In this document: in pieces, positions 9,358-18,754 of the stretch | Numbering within the stretch: position 1 is the stretch's first letter | Layout: the number at the start of each line of letters is the position of its first letter | Assembly: GCF_900115665.1 (NCBI RefSeq) | Contig: NZ_FOXH01000017.1 | Span: 62,001 to 126,000, forward strand | Length of the DNA: 64,000 bases | Direction of reading: 5' to 3' | Origin: Pseudarcicella hirudinis | GTDB taxonomy: Bacteria; Bacteroidota; Bacteroidia; Cytophagales; Spirosomataceae | Notes under the pieces: generated by a model | What the model saw: only the letters and a program-made list of their open reading frames with translations | What the model was told of the DNA's origin: nothing | Database searches by the model: none | Made by a program: the position numbers and the translations under genes

Positions 9358-11721
9358 TTAATTAAAAATCTGCACACGCCCATTTATTATGTAATCCTGT
9401 TTAGGATAAGGTTTTAACTGGTAAACATAAGACCCTGTTAATACTTCCCCATTTCTTTTTCCATCCCAGTTAAGATTTGATCCCTTATGATAAAGTACCA
9501 AATTCCCCCAACGATCGTAAATCCACATTTCTGCTTCCGGATACGCTTGCAGTCCGGTTATTTCCCAGGTATCATTGATCTGATCATTATTCGGGCTAAA
9601 AGCATTTGGAATTAATAACCGCTCACCAATAAAAACAGAAACATTCTCTTCAGCTTCACAACCATCAGAAGAAGTGGCAATTACTTTATATTGTATATCG
9701 CCTAAAGGAGTAATTTTCGGATTAGCAATCTGAGCATTATCAAGCCACTTATCGGGAATCCATTTAAACTGGACATTACTTTCATCTGCGGTTGCTACAA
9801 TCGGAATCACATCTCCTCTATTCGCCATAATGCTTTTGGAAGAAATCGATAATTTAAGTCCCTTTTTTACTTCAACAATTCTTACTTTTTTTGTTAAACA
9901 ATTTCCCTGAGGAAGCGCATACTCAATTTTAAATCTTCCTATCCCCGAGTTTTTGGGTACGAAGTCTGATATCTGAGCATTTGCCAAGTAGAAAACCCCT
10001 CCCGCTGGCTTAGCTTTTAATTGAATTGTATTAGCGTCAAGACCGCAAATGGGAGGAATAGAATCAAATTCAATTGCTAATCCCGGATATTCGCTTACCA
10101 CTGATTCCGGAGAAATTGTAATGCATTTTGAACTTTTATCAGTAACCTTAACACTATATTTCCCAGACTTCGCAGCCCAGATATTATTTAAATCCTTATT
10201 GCTGATTAATGTATTATTGTATGACCATTCAAAACTCTCATTTCCATTATTGTCCACAGAAAGGCTTACTGAATCACCCTGACAAAAACTATAACCTGGT
10301 GCAAGTCCGGAAATTATGGGGCTAGGTATAAGGTCAATCCTTACTTGCTGATTACCATTACAAGCAGAGCCTGTAGTCCGCCCCCTAAGCTCATATAATC
10401 CTTCTTTATTAATTGTAAGTTCCGGGTCATTACGCCCTAGTGAAACATTATCTTTATACCATTCATACATTACTCCTGATCCGGCAATAGCCGTAAGTAT
10501 TGCTGTCTCTCCGTCACAGATTTTGGCTTTAGAAGCTTTAAGCTTTAAATCCAGTCCGCTTTTTGCCTCCACCGGTAAAGAAGTCGTATCTCCTTCACAG
10601 GAGGTCTTAAAGCTTTTGGTCACAGAATAGCTACCTTCTCCGGAAATCTGAAATGTTGGCTGCGTGGCTCCCGCAATATTCTCTCCATTTTTCTTCCACT
10701 GAAAATTCCAGTTACCTCCGGTGGTACCCGTCGTTAATACTACTGTTTCTCCGGGACAAAAGTTAACCTCTGTTACTACATTATTATTGTATGAAATCTC
10801 AGCAGGTGACGGTCTGTTATTAGAACAATCAAATACCGGTAATTGAAAATCATGTCTGACCAAACCAATTCTTACACCGTTTCTGAACTGTTCACACTGA
10901 ACTGTAAAAGCGAAAAGTCCAATTGTAGAGGCTTTTACCTTTAAAATACCTGTAGCTTCATCAATTGTTAATGAGGGATTACCCGATATTGCAGCGGATT
11001 CGGAATATCCGCCGTTCCATCGTATCATTGGATACGGTCCGGCTCTTACTACATCCGAACTGTTTACCTGTGTATTAGTGCTTCCGTAAGGAGTTACAAT
11101 CTTGTATTTATAATTATCTCCGGAGTTTACTCCTTTTGCACTAAGGTTAAAAGAAAAGTCTTTATTTATGCAAATGTAATCGCCGTTTGGTGCATGAAAT
11201 TCCGGAGACGAATAGTCAACATTTTTCCCATTTTCCTGAAGAACAGGAAATTCCAGATAAAGAGTCAGCCCAGCATTAACAGGATTTTGAATGTTGCTTA
11301 GGTCCGGACTTCTGCAACATCTTGTCCAAGCCATATAATAACCATTGGCATCAGTATAATCAGTCATATTCAAAACAATCTCTTTTGAATACCTTAACTC
11401 CCTTGAACTCAGATTACGATTAATAGCACAAACAGGATTATCATATATCAAATCTGAAAAACTATTAAACGGCAATAAAATACTATTCATCAATGCCCCG
11501 TCCCGTTTTCTGAAAATTTTCACATTAAGCGAAATTCTTTGAAGGTTTATTAATTCATTCGGATCCGTAATATTCATATCCAGATAAATGCTTCCGCCTA
11601 TTCTAAATTTCCCAAGAGATTTATCGACCTGAACCATAGATAAATATCCCCCAAAAATATGAGATGAAAAACCGTAATATGGTAAAAAAGCGAGTAATAT
11701 TAATACCTTTATCAGTCTCAT
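9358..11721 (-). CDS. Ig-repeat surface protein with T9SS type B (gliding-motility-associated) C-terminal domain
   Basis: A 787-aa exported protein with a signal peptide (about 19 residues, ending YYGFSSH). A beta-rich N-terminal half (about 20-310) is followed by a string of Ig/PKD-like domains (about 320-700) with repeating CPGETVVL, CDGETAIL and CQGDSVSL strands. The last 84 residues form a type B sorting domain: IPNAFSPNNDQINDTW, then MWIYDRWGNLV, NWDGKRNG and GSYVYQL. In this family that domain targets the protein across the outer membrane through the type IX system, often in partnership with a PorP/SprF-like protein. It is the only protein of the eight-gene run with a clear T9SS signal. 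Its adhesive role is inferred. Confidence 0.88.
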   Translation of the reverse strand: MRLIKVLILLAFLPYYGFSSHIFGGYLSMVQVDKSLGKFRIGGSIYLDMNITDPNELINLQRISLNVKIFRKRDGALMNSILLPFNSFSDLIYDNPVCAINRNLSSRELRYSKEIVLNMTDYTDANGYYMAWTRCCRSPDLSNIQNPVNAGLTLYLEFPVLQENGKNVDYSSPEFHAPNGDYICINKDFSFNLSAKGVNSGDNYKYKIVTPYGSTNTQVNSSDVVRAGPYPMIRWNGGYSESAAISGNPSLTIDEATGILKVKASTIGLFAFTVQCEQFRNGVRIGLVRHDFQLPVFDCSNNRPSPAEISYNNNVVTEVNFCPGETVVLTTGTTGGNWNFQWKKNGENIAGATQPTFQISGEGSYSVTKSFKTSCEGDTTSLPVEAKSGLDLKLKASKAKICDGETAILTAIAGSGVMYEWYKDNVSLGRNDPELTINKEGLYELRGRTTGSACNGNQQVRIDLIPSPIISGLAPGYSFCQGDSVSLSVDNNGNESFEWSYNNTLISNKDLNNIWAAKSGKYSVKVTDKSSKCITISPESVVSEYPGLAIEFDSIPPICGLDANTIQLKAKPAGGVFYLANAQISDFVPKNSGIGRFKIEYALPQGNCLTKKVRIVEVKKGLKLSISSKSIMANRGDVIPIVATADESNVQFKWIPDKWLDNAQIANPKITPLGDIQYKVIATSSDGCEAEENVSVFIGERLLIPNAFSPNNDQINDTWEITGLQAYPEAEMWIYDRWGNLVLYHKGSNLNWDGKRNGEVLTGSYVYQLKPYPKQDYIINGRVQIFN

Positions 11722-11733
11722 ATTCCCATTAGT

Positions 11734-14442
11734 TTATTTCTTAGGCTGACCTTCAAGATTTGTAATATATACTTTCCTGTTTATTTGATTATTTACCTTC
11801 TGGCCTGAATCAAAACCAGGTTTTAGTTCTATTTCCTCACAAGCTTCATCTGTTTTATCTCCGGATAATGAATCCTTTCTGAGAATTTTCAAAGTAGTAC
11901 TGCATTCATCCGGAAAAAGTACCTCAACATTTTTCCATGAAGACATTGAGCCATCAGTGAATACAGCTCTGATAGAATATTTATAAAGCATATTCCCCTG
12001 TACCTCTCTGTCGTTTACCGAAACATCAGAACCCGTTACTGTTTTCCAGGAGCTAACCGGATTGCTATTAGCGGAACGGTAAAGCTGATATTCAGTTACA
12101 GACTGACCCGTCAGACTCCATTTTAATTCGTTCTGGCCATTAAGACGACTTGCGGAAACTTTGAAATCAAAATTTGTTGAACTAAGTGCCTTATCCAGAA
12201 TTGCTCCGGGGATATCAAGAATTAATGGTGGACTTAAAATGGTATCTGCGTCTGCTGTAATAGCCATCAGGTAATAGGCATATCTCGTATCTCCAAGAAC
12301 AGTTTTATCAAGATAAACGGTATCAGAAGGCAGCTTAAAATCGTTCGCCACTAACGGAGAAAAATTTGTAGTATTAAAAGGTTCGTCTAATCTAATTAAC
12401 TTATGAACAGTCGTATTCAGACTGTCATCGTTACTTTTAACCCAGATCAGATTCACCCCATCTTTAATAATATTGTAAGACTTAAAGACTGGTTGGCTAG
12501 GCTTGGCTCTATTTGGGTTTTTAACAACAATACTGTCAGAGAAAAGAGAATGGTTAAATCTCTTATCAAATGCCTGAATTTTATAATATATCCTTGGATT
12601 AAGACTTAATGCATTTTCAGCCAGTGTATCTATCATATAAACAGATAGGGAATCAGCATCTCTTTTCCATGTATGAAGTGTATCAGAGATAAGTGACGGC
12701 TCCTCTATTTTCCCACTTTTACTTAACCGGTTAGCTTTAAATATTTTATAGCCTGAAACGTCGGAATCTTCAGGGTATACTTTTTCATTCCTTTTCCATT
12801 TTACCTTTACCAATTGTTTTTTATTGGTAGTATTCCTTATTACTTCGGCAGTAAGCGTTATTGGTTTATTAGGCGGCGTATCATCTTTCGGAGAAAGTAA
12901 TACCGACTGAGAATATATCTCTCCATGTGTCGGGGAAATCGCTACCACAACAACATATGTTGCCTTCTTTATATCTGCAAAACGCAATGTATCTACTGTT
13001 GGTCCGACGCTTGCAAATTCAACATGCGCAGTATCTTTTGATGCTTTACGAATACTATACCGGGTTACTGCAATTTTAGCCGTATCTAATACTTCGTCAT
13101 ATAAAGTATCTCTTCTTGTTTGTTCAGTGCCTGAGGCATCCAGATATTTGTTGTCAACAAAACGCATATTGGTATATCCAATAACCGGAGGCTTAAACTC
13201 CCATTTAATCCGATAATTATTTTTTACCGAAGCAATCGGACCTGATTCAGTAATCCTGGGAATATACTGTGCTTTTTCAGTATACTTTGCTCCTATAAAA
13301 CCGGAAACACTTTCTTCGTCAAAAGGAGATTTCCCTATCACACGATAATAATATGTAAACCCTGATTTAAGTTGTGTTTTGTTTTTTGTTGTATCTCTGT
13401 CAATAAAATATAAAGAGTCTATTGCCGTTAAATTAACGAGTAACAATTTGTTCAGCCTGGTTTTAGTACCAGTACTGTCGGTAGCTTTTTCGACACTGTA
13501 AGCAGTAAAATTATTTCTGTTATCTTTCCATCTGACATCCATACTTTTATCGGCGAGAATAACCTTTGGCTTCATCGGTTTTGGCAAATCATAATAATAA
13601 ATCCCCCCATCACTATAGTTATTATAACTTACTTTTATCGTTCCTTTCAAAACATTGGTTTCTTCTGTCCCGTCACTTTTCAGAGGAGTTATTTCATAAA
13701 TATATTGCTCTGTTTCCAGTGCCGTAACATCTGTATATCCTAAACCTGCCAGCTTAGCGGCAGAAAATTTCATGTCGGCTGCTAAAACAAGCATATCGAA
13801 TTTCTGGTCTCTTTCTGCCTGAGCCAAATTAGTAATTGAAGAATCCTTTACAATTCTCACGCCTGTACTATCACTGGTATAACTACCATAAAAAGTATTT
13901 GCAATAAGCACATGATAAATACTATCCTGATAAATCGGCAAACCATATTGTGTAGGAAGAACGTACTTTCTCAATGCTAAACTATCTACTGCTAGCGGCA
14001 AAGTTCCATTATTATGGTATTTGTTCAATGAGTCAGTAAGGTTATACTTCCTTCTGATAATTACCCCGTTCTTTTTTTCAAATAATGAATCAGGATTAAA
14101 ATATTCTTTCTGAAAACCTGACAATAGATATGGTTTCCATGTTTCAGGAAGTGTTACTCCAACAGGCATTGAAGCTGGAACTGTAAATTCAGTTATATTT
14201 CCCGTCACATCAGGAGAAACAGTCTGTCCGTTTCTCCTGATAGTTTTACGCTTGATTTTATAACCGTATTTCGCTCCTTTTTCCAAAAGCGAATAATTAT
14301 TAGGCAACCAGCGCAACATGATAGCATTCTTGCTTTTAGCAGGACGTGTTGCTACTCTGATACTATCATTAAATACCTGAGCATATCCTTGCAATGAGCC
14401 TGAAAGAATTAAAACAATTAAAATATTTTTTACAAACTTCAT
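11734..14442 (-). CDS. Secreted fibronectin type III repeat protein
   Basis: A 902-aa protein with a signal peptide (about 21 residues, ending LQGYAQ). At least four FN3-like units can be followed from about residue 290 to 850. They share MDVRWKDN, LIWVKSNDDS and NELKWSLTGQ strands and FTYYYRVIG, RIYYKIQAFD or MLYKYSIRAVF tyrosine-corner motifs. The first 280 residues carry an RWLPN strand and further beta structure with no family I recognise. The C-terminus has CEEIELKPGF, which resembles the LKPGF strand of '3-coathanger stack' ends in Bacteroidota surface proteins; this is tentative. Only 12 bases separate it from the T9SS type B gene downstream. It is likely a surface scaffold or adhesin. 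Confidence 0.72.
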   Translation of the reverse strand: MKFVKNILIVLILSGSLQGYAQVFNDSIRVATRPAKSKNAIMLRWLPNNYSLLEKGAKYGYKIKRKTIRRNGQTVSPDVTGNITEFTVPASMPVGVTLPETWKPYLLSGFQKEYFNPDSLFEKKNGVIIRRKYNLTDSLNKYHNNGTLPLAVDSLALRKYVLPTQYGLPIYQDSIYHVLIANTFYGSYTSDSTGVRIVKDSSITNLAQAERDQKFDMLVLAADMKFSAAKLAGLGYTDVTALETEQYIYEITPLKSDGTEETNVLKGTIKVSYNNYSDGGIYYYDLPKPMKPKVILADKSMDVRWKDNRNNFTAYSVEKATDSTGTKTRLNKLLLVNLTAIDSLYFIDRDTTKNKTQLKSGFTYYYRVIGKSPFDEESVSGFIGAKYTEKAQYIPRITESGPIASVKNNYRIKWEFKPPVIGYTNMRFVDNKYLDASGTEQTRRDTLYDEVLDTAKIAVTRYSIRKASKDTAHVEFASVGPTVDTLRFADIKKATYVVVVAISPTHGEIYSQSVLLSPKDDTPPNKPITLTAEVIRNTTNKKQLVKVKWKRNEKVYPEDSDVSGYKIFKANRLSKSGKIEEPSLISDTLHTWKRDADSLSVYMIDTLAENALSLNPRIYYKIQAFDKRFNHSLFSDSIVVKNPNRAKPSQPVFKSYNIIKDGVNLIWVKSNDDSLNTTVHKLIRLDEPFNTTNFSPLVANDFKLPSDTVYLDKTVLGDTRYAYYLMAITADADTILSPPLILDIPGAILDKALSSTNFDFKVSASRLNGQNELKWSLTGQSVTEYQLYRSANSNPVSSWKTVTGSDVSVNDREVQGNMLYKYSIRAVFTDGSMSSWKNVEVLFPDECSTTLKILRKDSLSGDKTDEACEEIELKPGFDSGQKVNNQINRKVYITNLEGQPKK

Positions 14443-14479
14443 GTCTTTCGTTTTTAAAGCAATTATTGTGTATGAACTC

Positions 14480-17400
14480 TTATGGGAATCTTATTAAAGA
14501 ACATTTTGGCTGATTACCAATATCTACTTTTAAGTTAAAGCTTCCGCTAAAGCCCATTACATTATATCTTGCCGCCAGATACCCTGTCATAAATGTAGGG
14601 TTGGGTAATCCTACCTGTAACAGTACGCCGGCCCCCGCCCTGAAGACTTGAATTCTTATCCTGCAGAACCAGATTTTAACACTTATACCAACGGAAGCAT
14701 CAAAATAAGCATAAGCCTGACCTCTTGCATACCAACCATCAATACCAAGTTTAGGGTTACAATCTTTGAATGCGTCCGTCATTTGTACGTCAAAGCCCAG
14801 GCCTGCCTGAACCCTGGCATAAAATGCAAGTATCTGCATATCCCCGGTATCGACATTGATATTTGACCCGAAAGCAAAACCTCTGGAAAGCGGATCCGGA
14901 TTCCTCGTTAATCTGGTGTATTGATACCCCAGTAACTGACGGATATAATAAGGAGGTTCAGGCATCTCAGGAATATCATAACCAACCATCAGATAAGCCC
15001 ATGAATTTACTCTGAACGATCCGACACCCATGCTTATCCCTACAGGGCTTGTTGGACTACCAATATGCAGATACCATTTCTTTTGTTCGAAATGAATAGC
15101 CAGCCAGCCAGCACGATCATTCGGTCCGATCCCTTTAATTACTCCACCTGCTACATTAAAGAACAATTCCGCATCACCGTGGAAAATACCATTTTCAAAA
15201 TCAAAAAGGATTCCTACTTTCCCTCTGATTGTTCCGGAAAGTGCATTTTTTTCTGTCGCAGAGACATTCGCCGCATAAATTGTTTTAGCCTTATTAGTTA
15301 AATCATTCTGACTTATCTCTCTGGCTAATGTATCCTGACTAACGACTGAATTAATAGCATTACTTAATGGAACAATATTCTTAAGTTTATCACTAATCAT
15401 TTTTTTCTTTGCCTCTATCTCATTCGCTATTCCGGTAATTTTAGCAAAAGGGAAAGATGAAGCAACTGTCGCTTCTCCAAAGAAACCAATACTGTTCACT
15501 CCGAAATTCCTGTTAATGACAATTTCAAAACCCGCTGTTCCTTCCAAAAACTTCTTACCAGAGGTTTCCAAACCAACTACAGCTTTAAAACCTAATGCTA
15601 TGTTTTTATTATAAACATATTTTAGCTTTGAAAGAGACGCATCACAACGATCTTTGGTTGGAACCATATGGTGATACGCTCCTCCTCCCAGAGCATTCAT
15701 TGATAACGGACCTCCCAATGGAACAGCCGGGAATGTTCCCATTGCATCTACAAACCAGAACCTTCCTTCATCTCCTTCTGCAGGGTTATTCCCAAAAATT
15801 CCCATAGCATCAATTTTTGCCATAGTTTTTTGAGTGCTCGGATCCTTGATATATAAAGCGATCGATGCTTCATAACCTTTACCCTGAGGTAGACATGGAT
15901 TATTCTCAAATGGTCTTATACAACCTTTCATCCTAAACGGACCGATGTCCGCATCCAGACAAGACACTGTTATTCCGATTCCATCAAATTCCCACTGATG
16001 TCCTGCCTGGGTATCCATGTTGAGTTTCCCTTTGATGGAAATCCCACCGTCAATATTAAAACCTCCTTTCATGAGGTTAATATTAGATCCCAGGTTTATA
16101 CTTGCTGTATTTCCACTGGCTTTTACCTCTATGGTATTGAGAGTCATAGGCATACCTCCTATTTTGACATCTCCGTTATACCCCATATATTCTATTTCAA
16201 TATAAGGTGCTTCGGTATAGAGCCTGAGATTCCTGAAAGTAATCGTCTTCAGGTCTATATCTACATTTTTTGCCTGTGCATCACCTTCGTTCTCAGCTTT
16301 GGTTTTAGCCTGGTCATAATTGATATCCAGACTGCCATGCAGCACTGCCTTCGGTTTAAATACCCCATCTTCTACCACCAAATCCACTCTGGAGTTTGGC
16401 AATAAGGTTGCCCGGGCTTTCCAAACATCAAATTTCAACTGAGAAACAGACCTCACAGATAATGTATAATTCCCTCCACGTTGAATCATACCACTATAAG
16501 CAATCGTTCCGGTGGTATCAAACTCTGTTCCATTCTTGCGGACATCTGTAACGGGTAAGACAATACGACCGTTAAATGCTCCTCCGGTACAGGCATTTGC
16601 CTCAAAGCCGACCTTCAGGTAATCCAATGACATTTTCCAGCCATTTGCATCACCTTTTTTGATACTAAGTATATTCTTTCCGTAAAATTTTCCGGTTACC
16701 CCTAACTCATCTATCAATAAACTATCTGCCCCGAAACTAATTCTATCCGTTCTGTTCCGCTCTCTGAATTCTGAGGGTAGAATTACTTCAAACTTATCTA
16801 CATATACCCCTTTCCATGCACTTGCTCCTCCTGCCGGAAGATTTCTTTCTACATATCCTTTAGGAAATTTGACATCTGGTGAATTTCTGGTTTCACTAAA
16901 ATCCAGCACTGCATTGGTTAATCTGAAGCCCCAGTTCTCAAACCCGTTAATAGCAAAAGAGTTAAGGCTTAATTTCCCAAGCATATTCTGTAAACTTTGT
17001 GCAACAGTATAAAACTTTCCGGTAACTAAACCGCTGGTTACATTCCCATCATAATCGATCGGCACCAGCATACTTCTCGGAAATAACAATTCTGCATTAA
17101 CTGAGACCTCCTTAAAACGATTACAATCAAGGGTAACAGAGGTAATGGTATCAGCCACTGTTCCTTTAGACATATCCAACCCACCTTTCAGCGTCATGAT
17201 CGCTTTACCAAAAGGAATGGAGATATCGCCTAAAAGTGCCAGACGGGAATCTCCGATGAGGTTACCGTCATGTGAAAGTTTCAGAGAATCTGCCCCGAAG
17301 AAGATATCCTGGTAAGGTTCTCCGGTAAGAGCATTTTTTAAAGGGAGACGCATTCTGACAAAAACGGTCAGATAAGCAATATCACGGGTAATTTTGGCGT

Positions 17401-17896
17401 TGGTAAAACCAATATCTACTCCGGCATTTTCTCCGGGAAGATCCTGATGCAGACCGATGGGGAATTCAATAACCTTTCCACTTCCAAATTCCTCAAAGGG
17501 AATCAGCTGACTGATTCTCTCCAGCAATTTAAAGGTACTATCAGCTTGTTTTTTAAGTTTTTGAACCTTGGCGGTCTGGCGGCTGGTGTCATTCAGAACC
17601 TTCAGCATTTGAGTTGTTTCCTGTCTGATTACGATTCTTTGACTCTTTTGGGAAGCTCCCATTTGTGACATTGCCTTTTGCAGGGCTAAGCTCATCTGAC
17701 TGGCCGTCGATTTACTTACCGCAAAAGAAGCTTGTGGTTTAGCCGTTTCAGTCACAGCTATCTTCCCCTTGTCTTTATCATCAGGCTTATCTTTGGCAGG
17801 GCCAATTTCTGAACCCGCAAAGACCTTTATGCTAAAGACACAAAGAAAACACCAAAGCCAATAAATGCTTCTAAAAAGGTGTAAACGTTTATTCAT
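14480..17896 (-). CDS. Large secreted beta-rich protein, no family recognised
   Basis: A 1138-aa protein with a signal peptide (about 27 residues, ending IKVFAG). A charged, low-complexity stretch (about 30-55) leads to a helical, Gln/Lys/Ser-rich segment (about 60-135) that could form a coiled coil. The rest is dominated by amphipathic beta strands. The last 300 residues are rich in aromatic/glycine alternation (GWLAIHFEQKKWYLHIG, GGVIKGIG, YARGQAYAYFDASVG), as in an outer-membrane or surface beta structure. I do not recognise a named domain. It sits between the immunity gene and the FN3/T9SS genes of the same run, separated from the former by 119 bases holding a strong hairpin. It might anchor or export the other products; that is a guess. 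Confidence 0.6.
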   Translation of the reverse strand: MNKRLHLFRSIYWLWCFLCVFSIKVFAGSEIGPAKDKPDDKDKGKIAVTETAKPQASFAVSKSTASQMSLALQKAMSQMGASQKSQRIVIRQETTQMLKVLNDTSRQTAKVQKLKKQADSTFKLLERISQLIPFEEFGSGKVIEFPIGLHQDLPGENAGVDIGFTNAKITRDIAYLTVFVRMRLPLKNALTGEPYQDIFFGADSLKLSHDGNLIGDSRLALLGDISIPFGKAIMTLKGGLDMSKGTVADTITSVTLDCNRFKEVSVNAELLFPRSMLVPIDYDGNVTSGLVTGKFYTVAQSLQNMLGKLSLNSFAINGFENWGFRLTNAVLDFSETRNSPDVKFPKGYVERNLPAGGASAWKGVYVDKFEVILPSEFRERNRTDRISFGADSLLIDELGVTGKFYGKNILSIKKGDANGWKMSLDYLKVGFEANACTGGAFNGRIVLPVTDVRKNGTEFDTTGTIAYSGMIQRGGNYTLSVRSVSQLKFDVWKARATLLPNSRVDLVVEDGVFKPKAVLHGSLDINYDQAKTKAENEGDAQAKNVDIDLKTITFRNLRLYTEAPYIEIEYMGYNGDVKIGGMPMTLNTIEVKASGNTASINLGSNINLMKGGFNIDGGISIKGKLNMDTQAGHQWEFDGIGITVSCLDADIGPFRMKGCIRPFENNPCLPQGKGYEASIALYIKDPSTQKTMAKIDAMGIFGNNPAEGDEGRFWFVDAMGTFPAVPLGGPLSMNALGGGAYHHMVPTKDRCDASLSKLKYVYNKNIALGFKAVVGLETSGKKFLEGTAGFEIVINRNFGVNSIGFFGEATVASSFPFAKITGIANEIEAKKKMISDKLKNIVPLSNAINSVVSQDTLAREISQNDLTNKAKTIYAANVSATEKNALSGTIRGKVGILFDFENGIFHGDAELFFNVAGGVIKGIGPNDRAGWLAIHFEQKKWYLHIGSPTSPVGISMGVGSFRVNSWAYLMVGYDIPEMPEPPYYIRQLLGYQYTRLTRNPDPLSRGFAFGSNINVDTGDMQILAFYARVQAGLGFDVQMTDAFKDCNPKLGIDGWYARGQAYAYFDASVGISVKIWFCRIRIQVFRAGAGVLLQVGLPNPTFMTGYLAARYNVMGFSGSFNLKVDIGNQPKCSLIRFP

Positions 17897-17960
17897 TATT
17901 CTTATAGGTTGTTGTATTTTTTAAATTCTTCATCATGGTTGGTGGCTCACTGACCACTTA

Positions 17961-17999
17961 CCTAATCCATGCTCTGTGTGCCACAGAGCATGGATTAGG
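17961..17999. repeat. Perfect 18-bp inverted repeat between immunity gene and downstream gene
   Basis: The arms CCTAATCCATGCTCTGTG and its exact complement flank a 3-base loop. No T-run follows on the minus strand, so simple termination is not certain; it could be an attenuator or RNA-processing site within the operon. Its core (17969-17994) recurs at 31211-31236 with two differences in 26 bases. Confidence 0.8.
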
Positions 18000-18015
18000 A
18001 TCCCCTCTTATTTCA

Positions 18016-18744
18016 TTACTCAACAGCATAAGGCACTCTGAACTCTGTTGTAGGAGTCATTGTTATGCCCGTAATTTTTTCCTCTTCTAATCTGTTCTTC
18101 AAGCGTTCAGATATGTGTATATGCATACCTCCAGAAGCCAAAGGATTTTTAAACAAATCATAATCCTTATATTCTTCCTTTAATGCCAATTTTTTTACAA
18201 TTAATCCAGCTTTGCTCCTATCAAAATAGAAATCACGATATGCTTCTTTATCTTGAAAGAAAACATCTTCTTTTATTTCTTCATATGGGTCTTCATTAAT
18301 AATTCTCCGCCCTATTAACTTACATTCAGGAAAATCAACAGCATCAAACATCTTCTCTAAATTGCTGTCATTACTCATAAAATGCATATAATTGTAATGG
18401 AACTCCGCTTTATGATTGGGAATCAGCATGTCATAGATTTTATAATCCCAAAGCTTATATTCCAAAAGAATATCTCTAAATCTATCACTTACCAGTATTC
18501 CAGCACTGCCAAAAACTGAAAAACTGACAGATAATATATCTGTTTGCCTGCCTCTTGCTAAATGTTTAAACTTAAAACAATTGATAAGATCAGGTTTGAA
18601 GGATTTATCATTCCAGTTCTTTTCGATGTGGATAAAAGAACTCTCTTTATTTATACCATAATTGCAATTAACAAAGTCTAACTGCGGTAATCCTCCAACT
18701 ATTTTTAAATCGGTTGTATAACTCAATATATAAGTTTGTTTCAT
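18016..18744 (-). CDS. Probable immunity protein for the AHH nuclease toxin (Imm11/DUF1629-like, tentative)
   Basis: A 242-aa protein without signal peptide or membrane span, so it should stay in the cytoplasm, where it could protect DNA from the toxin. It begins 10 bases after the toxin stop, the usual toxin-immunity order. The C-terminal end HIHISERLKNRLEEEKITGITMTP resembles the closing motif (SerLk..l.e..itG) of the Imm11/DUF1629 and related Imm43 families. Those families often accompany HNH/AHH-type polymorphic toxins. The N-terminal two thirds gave no recognisable match. Immunity function is strongly suggested by position; the family assignment is less sure. Confidence 0.72.
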   Translation of the reverse strand: MKQTYILSYTTDLKIVGGLPQLDFVNCNYGINKESSFIHIEKNWNDKSFKPDLINCFKFKHLARGRQTDILSVSFSVFGSAGILVSDRFRDILLEYKLWDYKIYDMLIPNHKAEFHYNYMHFMSNDSNLEKMFDAVDFPECKLIGRRIINEDPYEEIKEDVFFQDKEAYRDFYFDRSKAGLIVKKLALKEEYKDYDLFKNPLASGGMHIHISERLKNRLEEEKITGITMTPTTEFRVPYAVE

Positions 18745-18754
18745 AAGTATTTTC

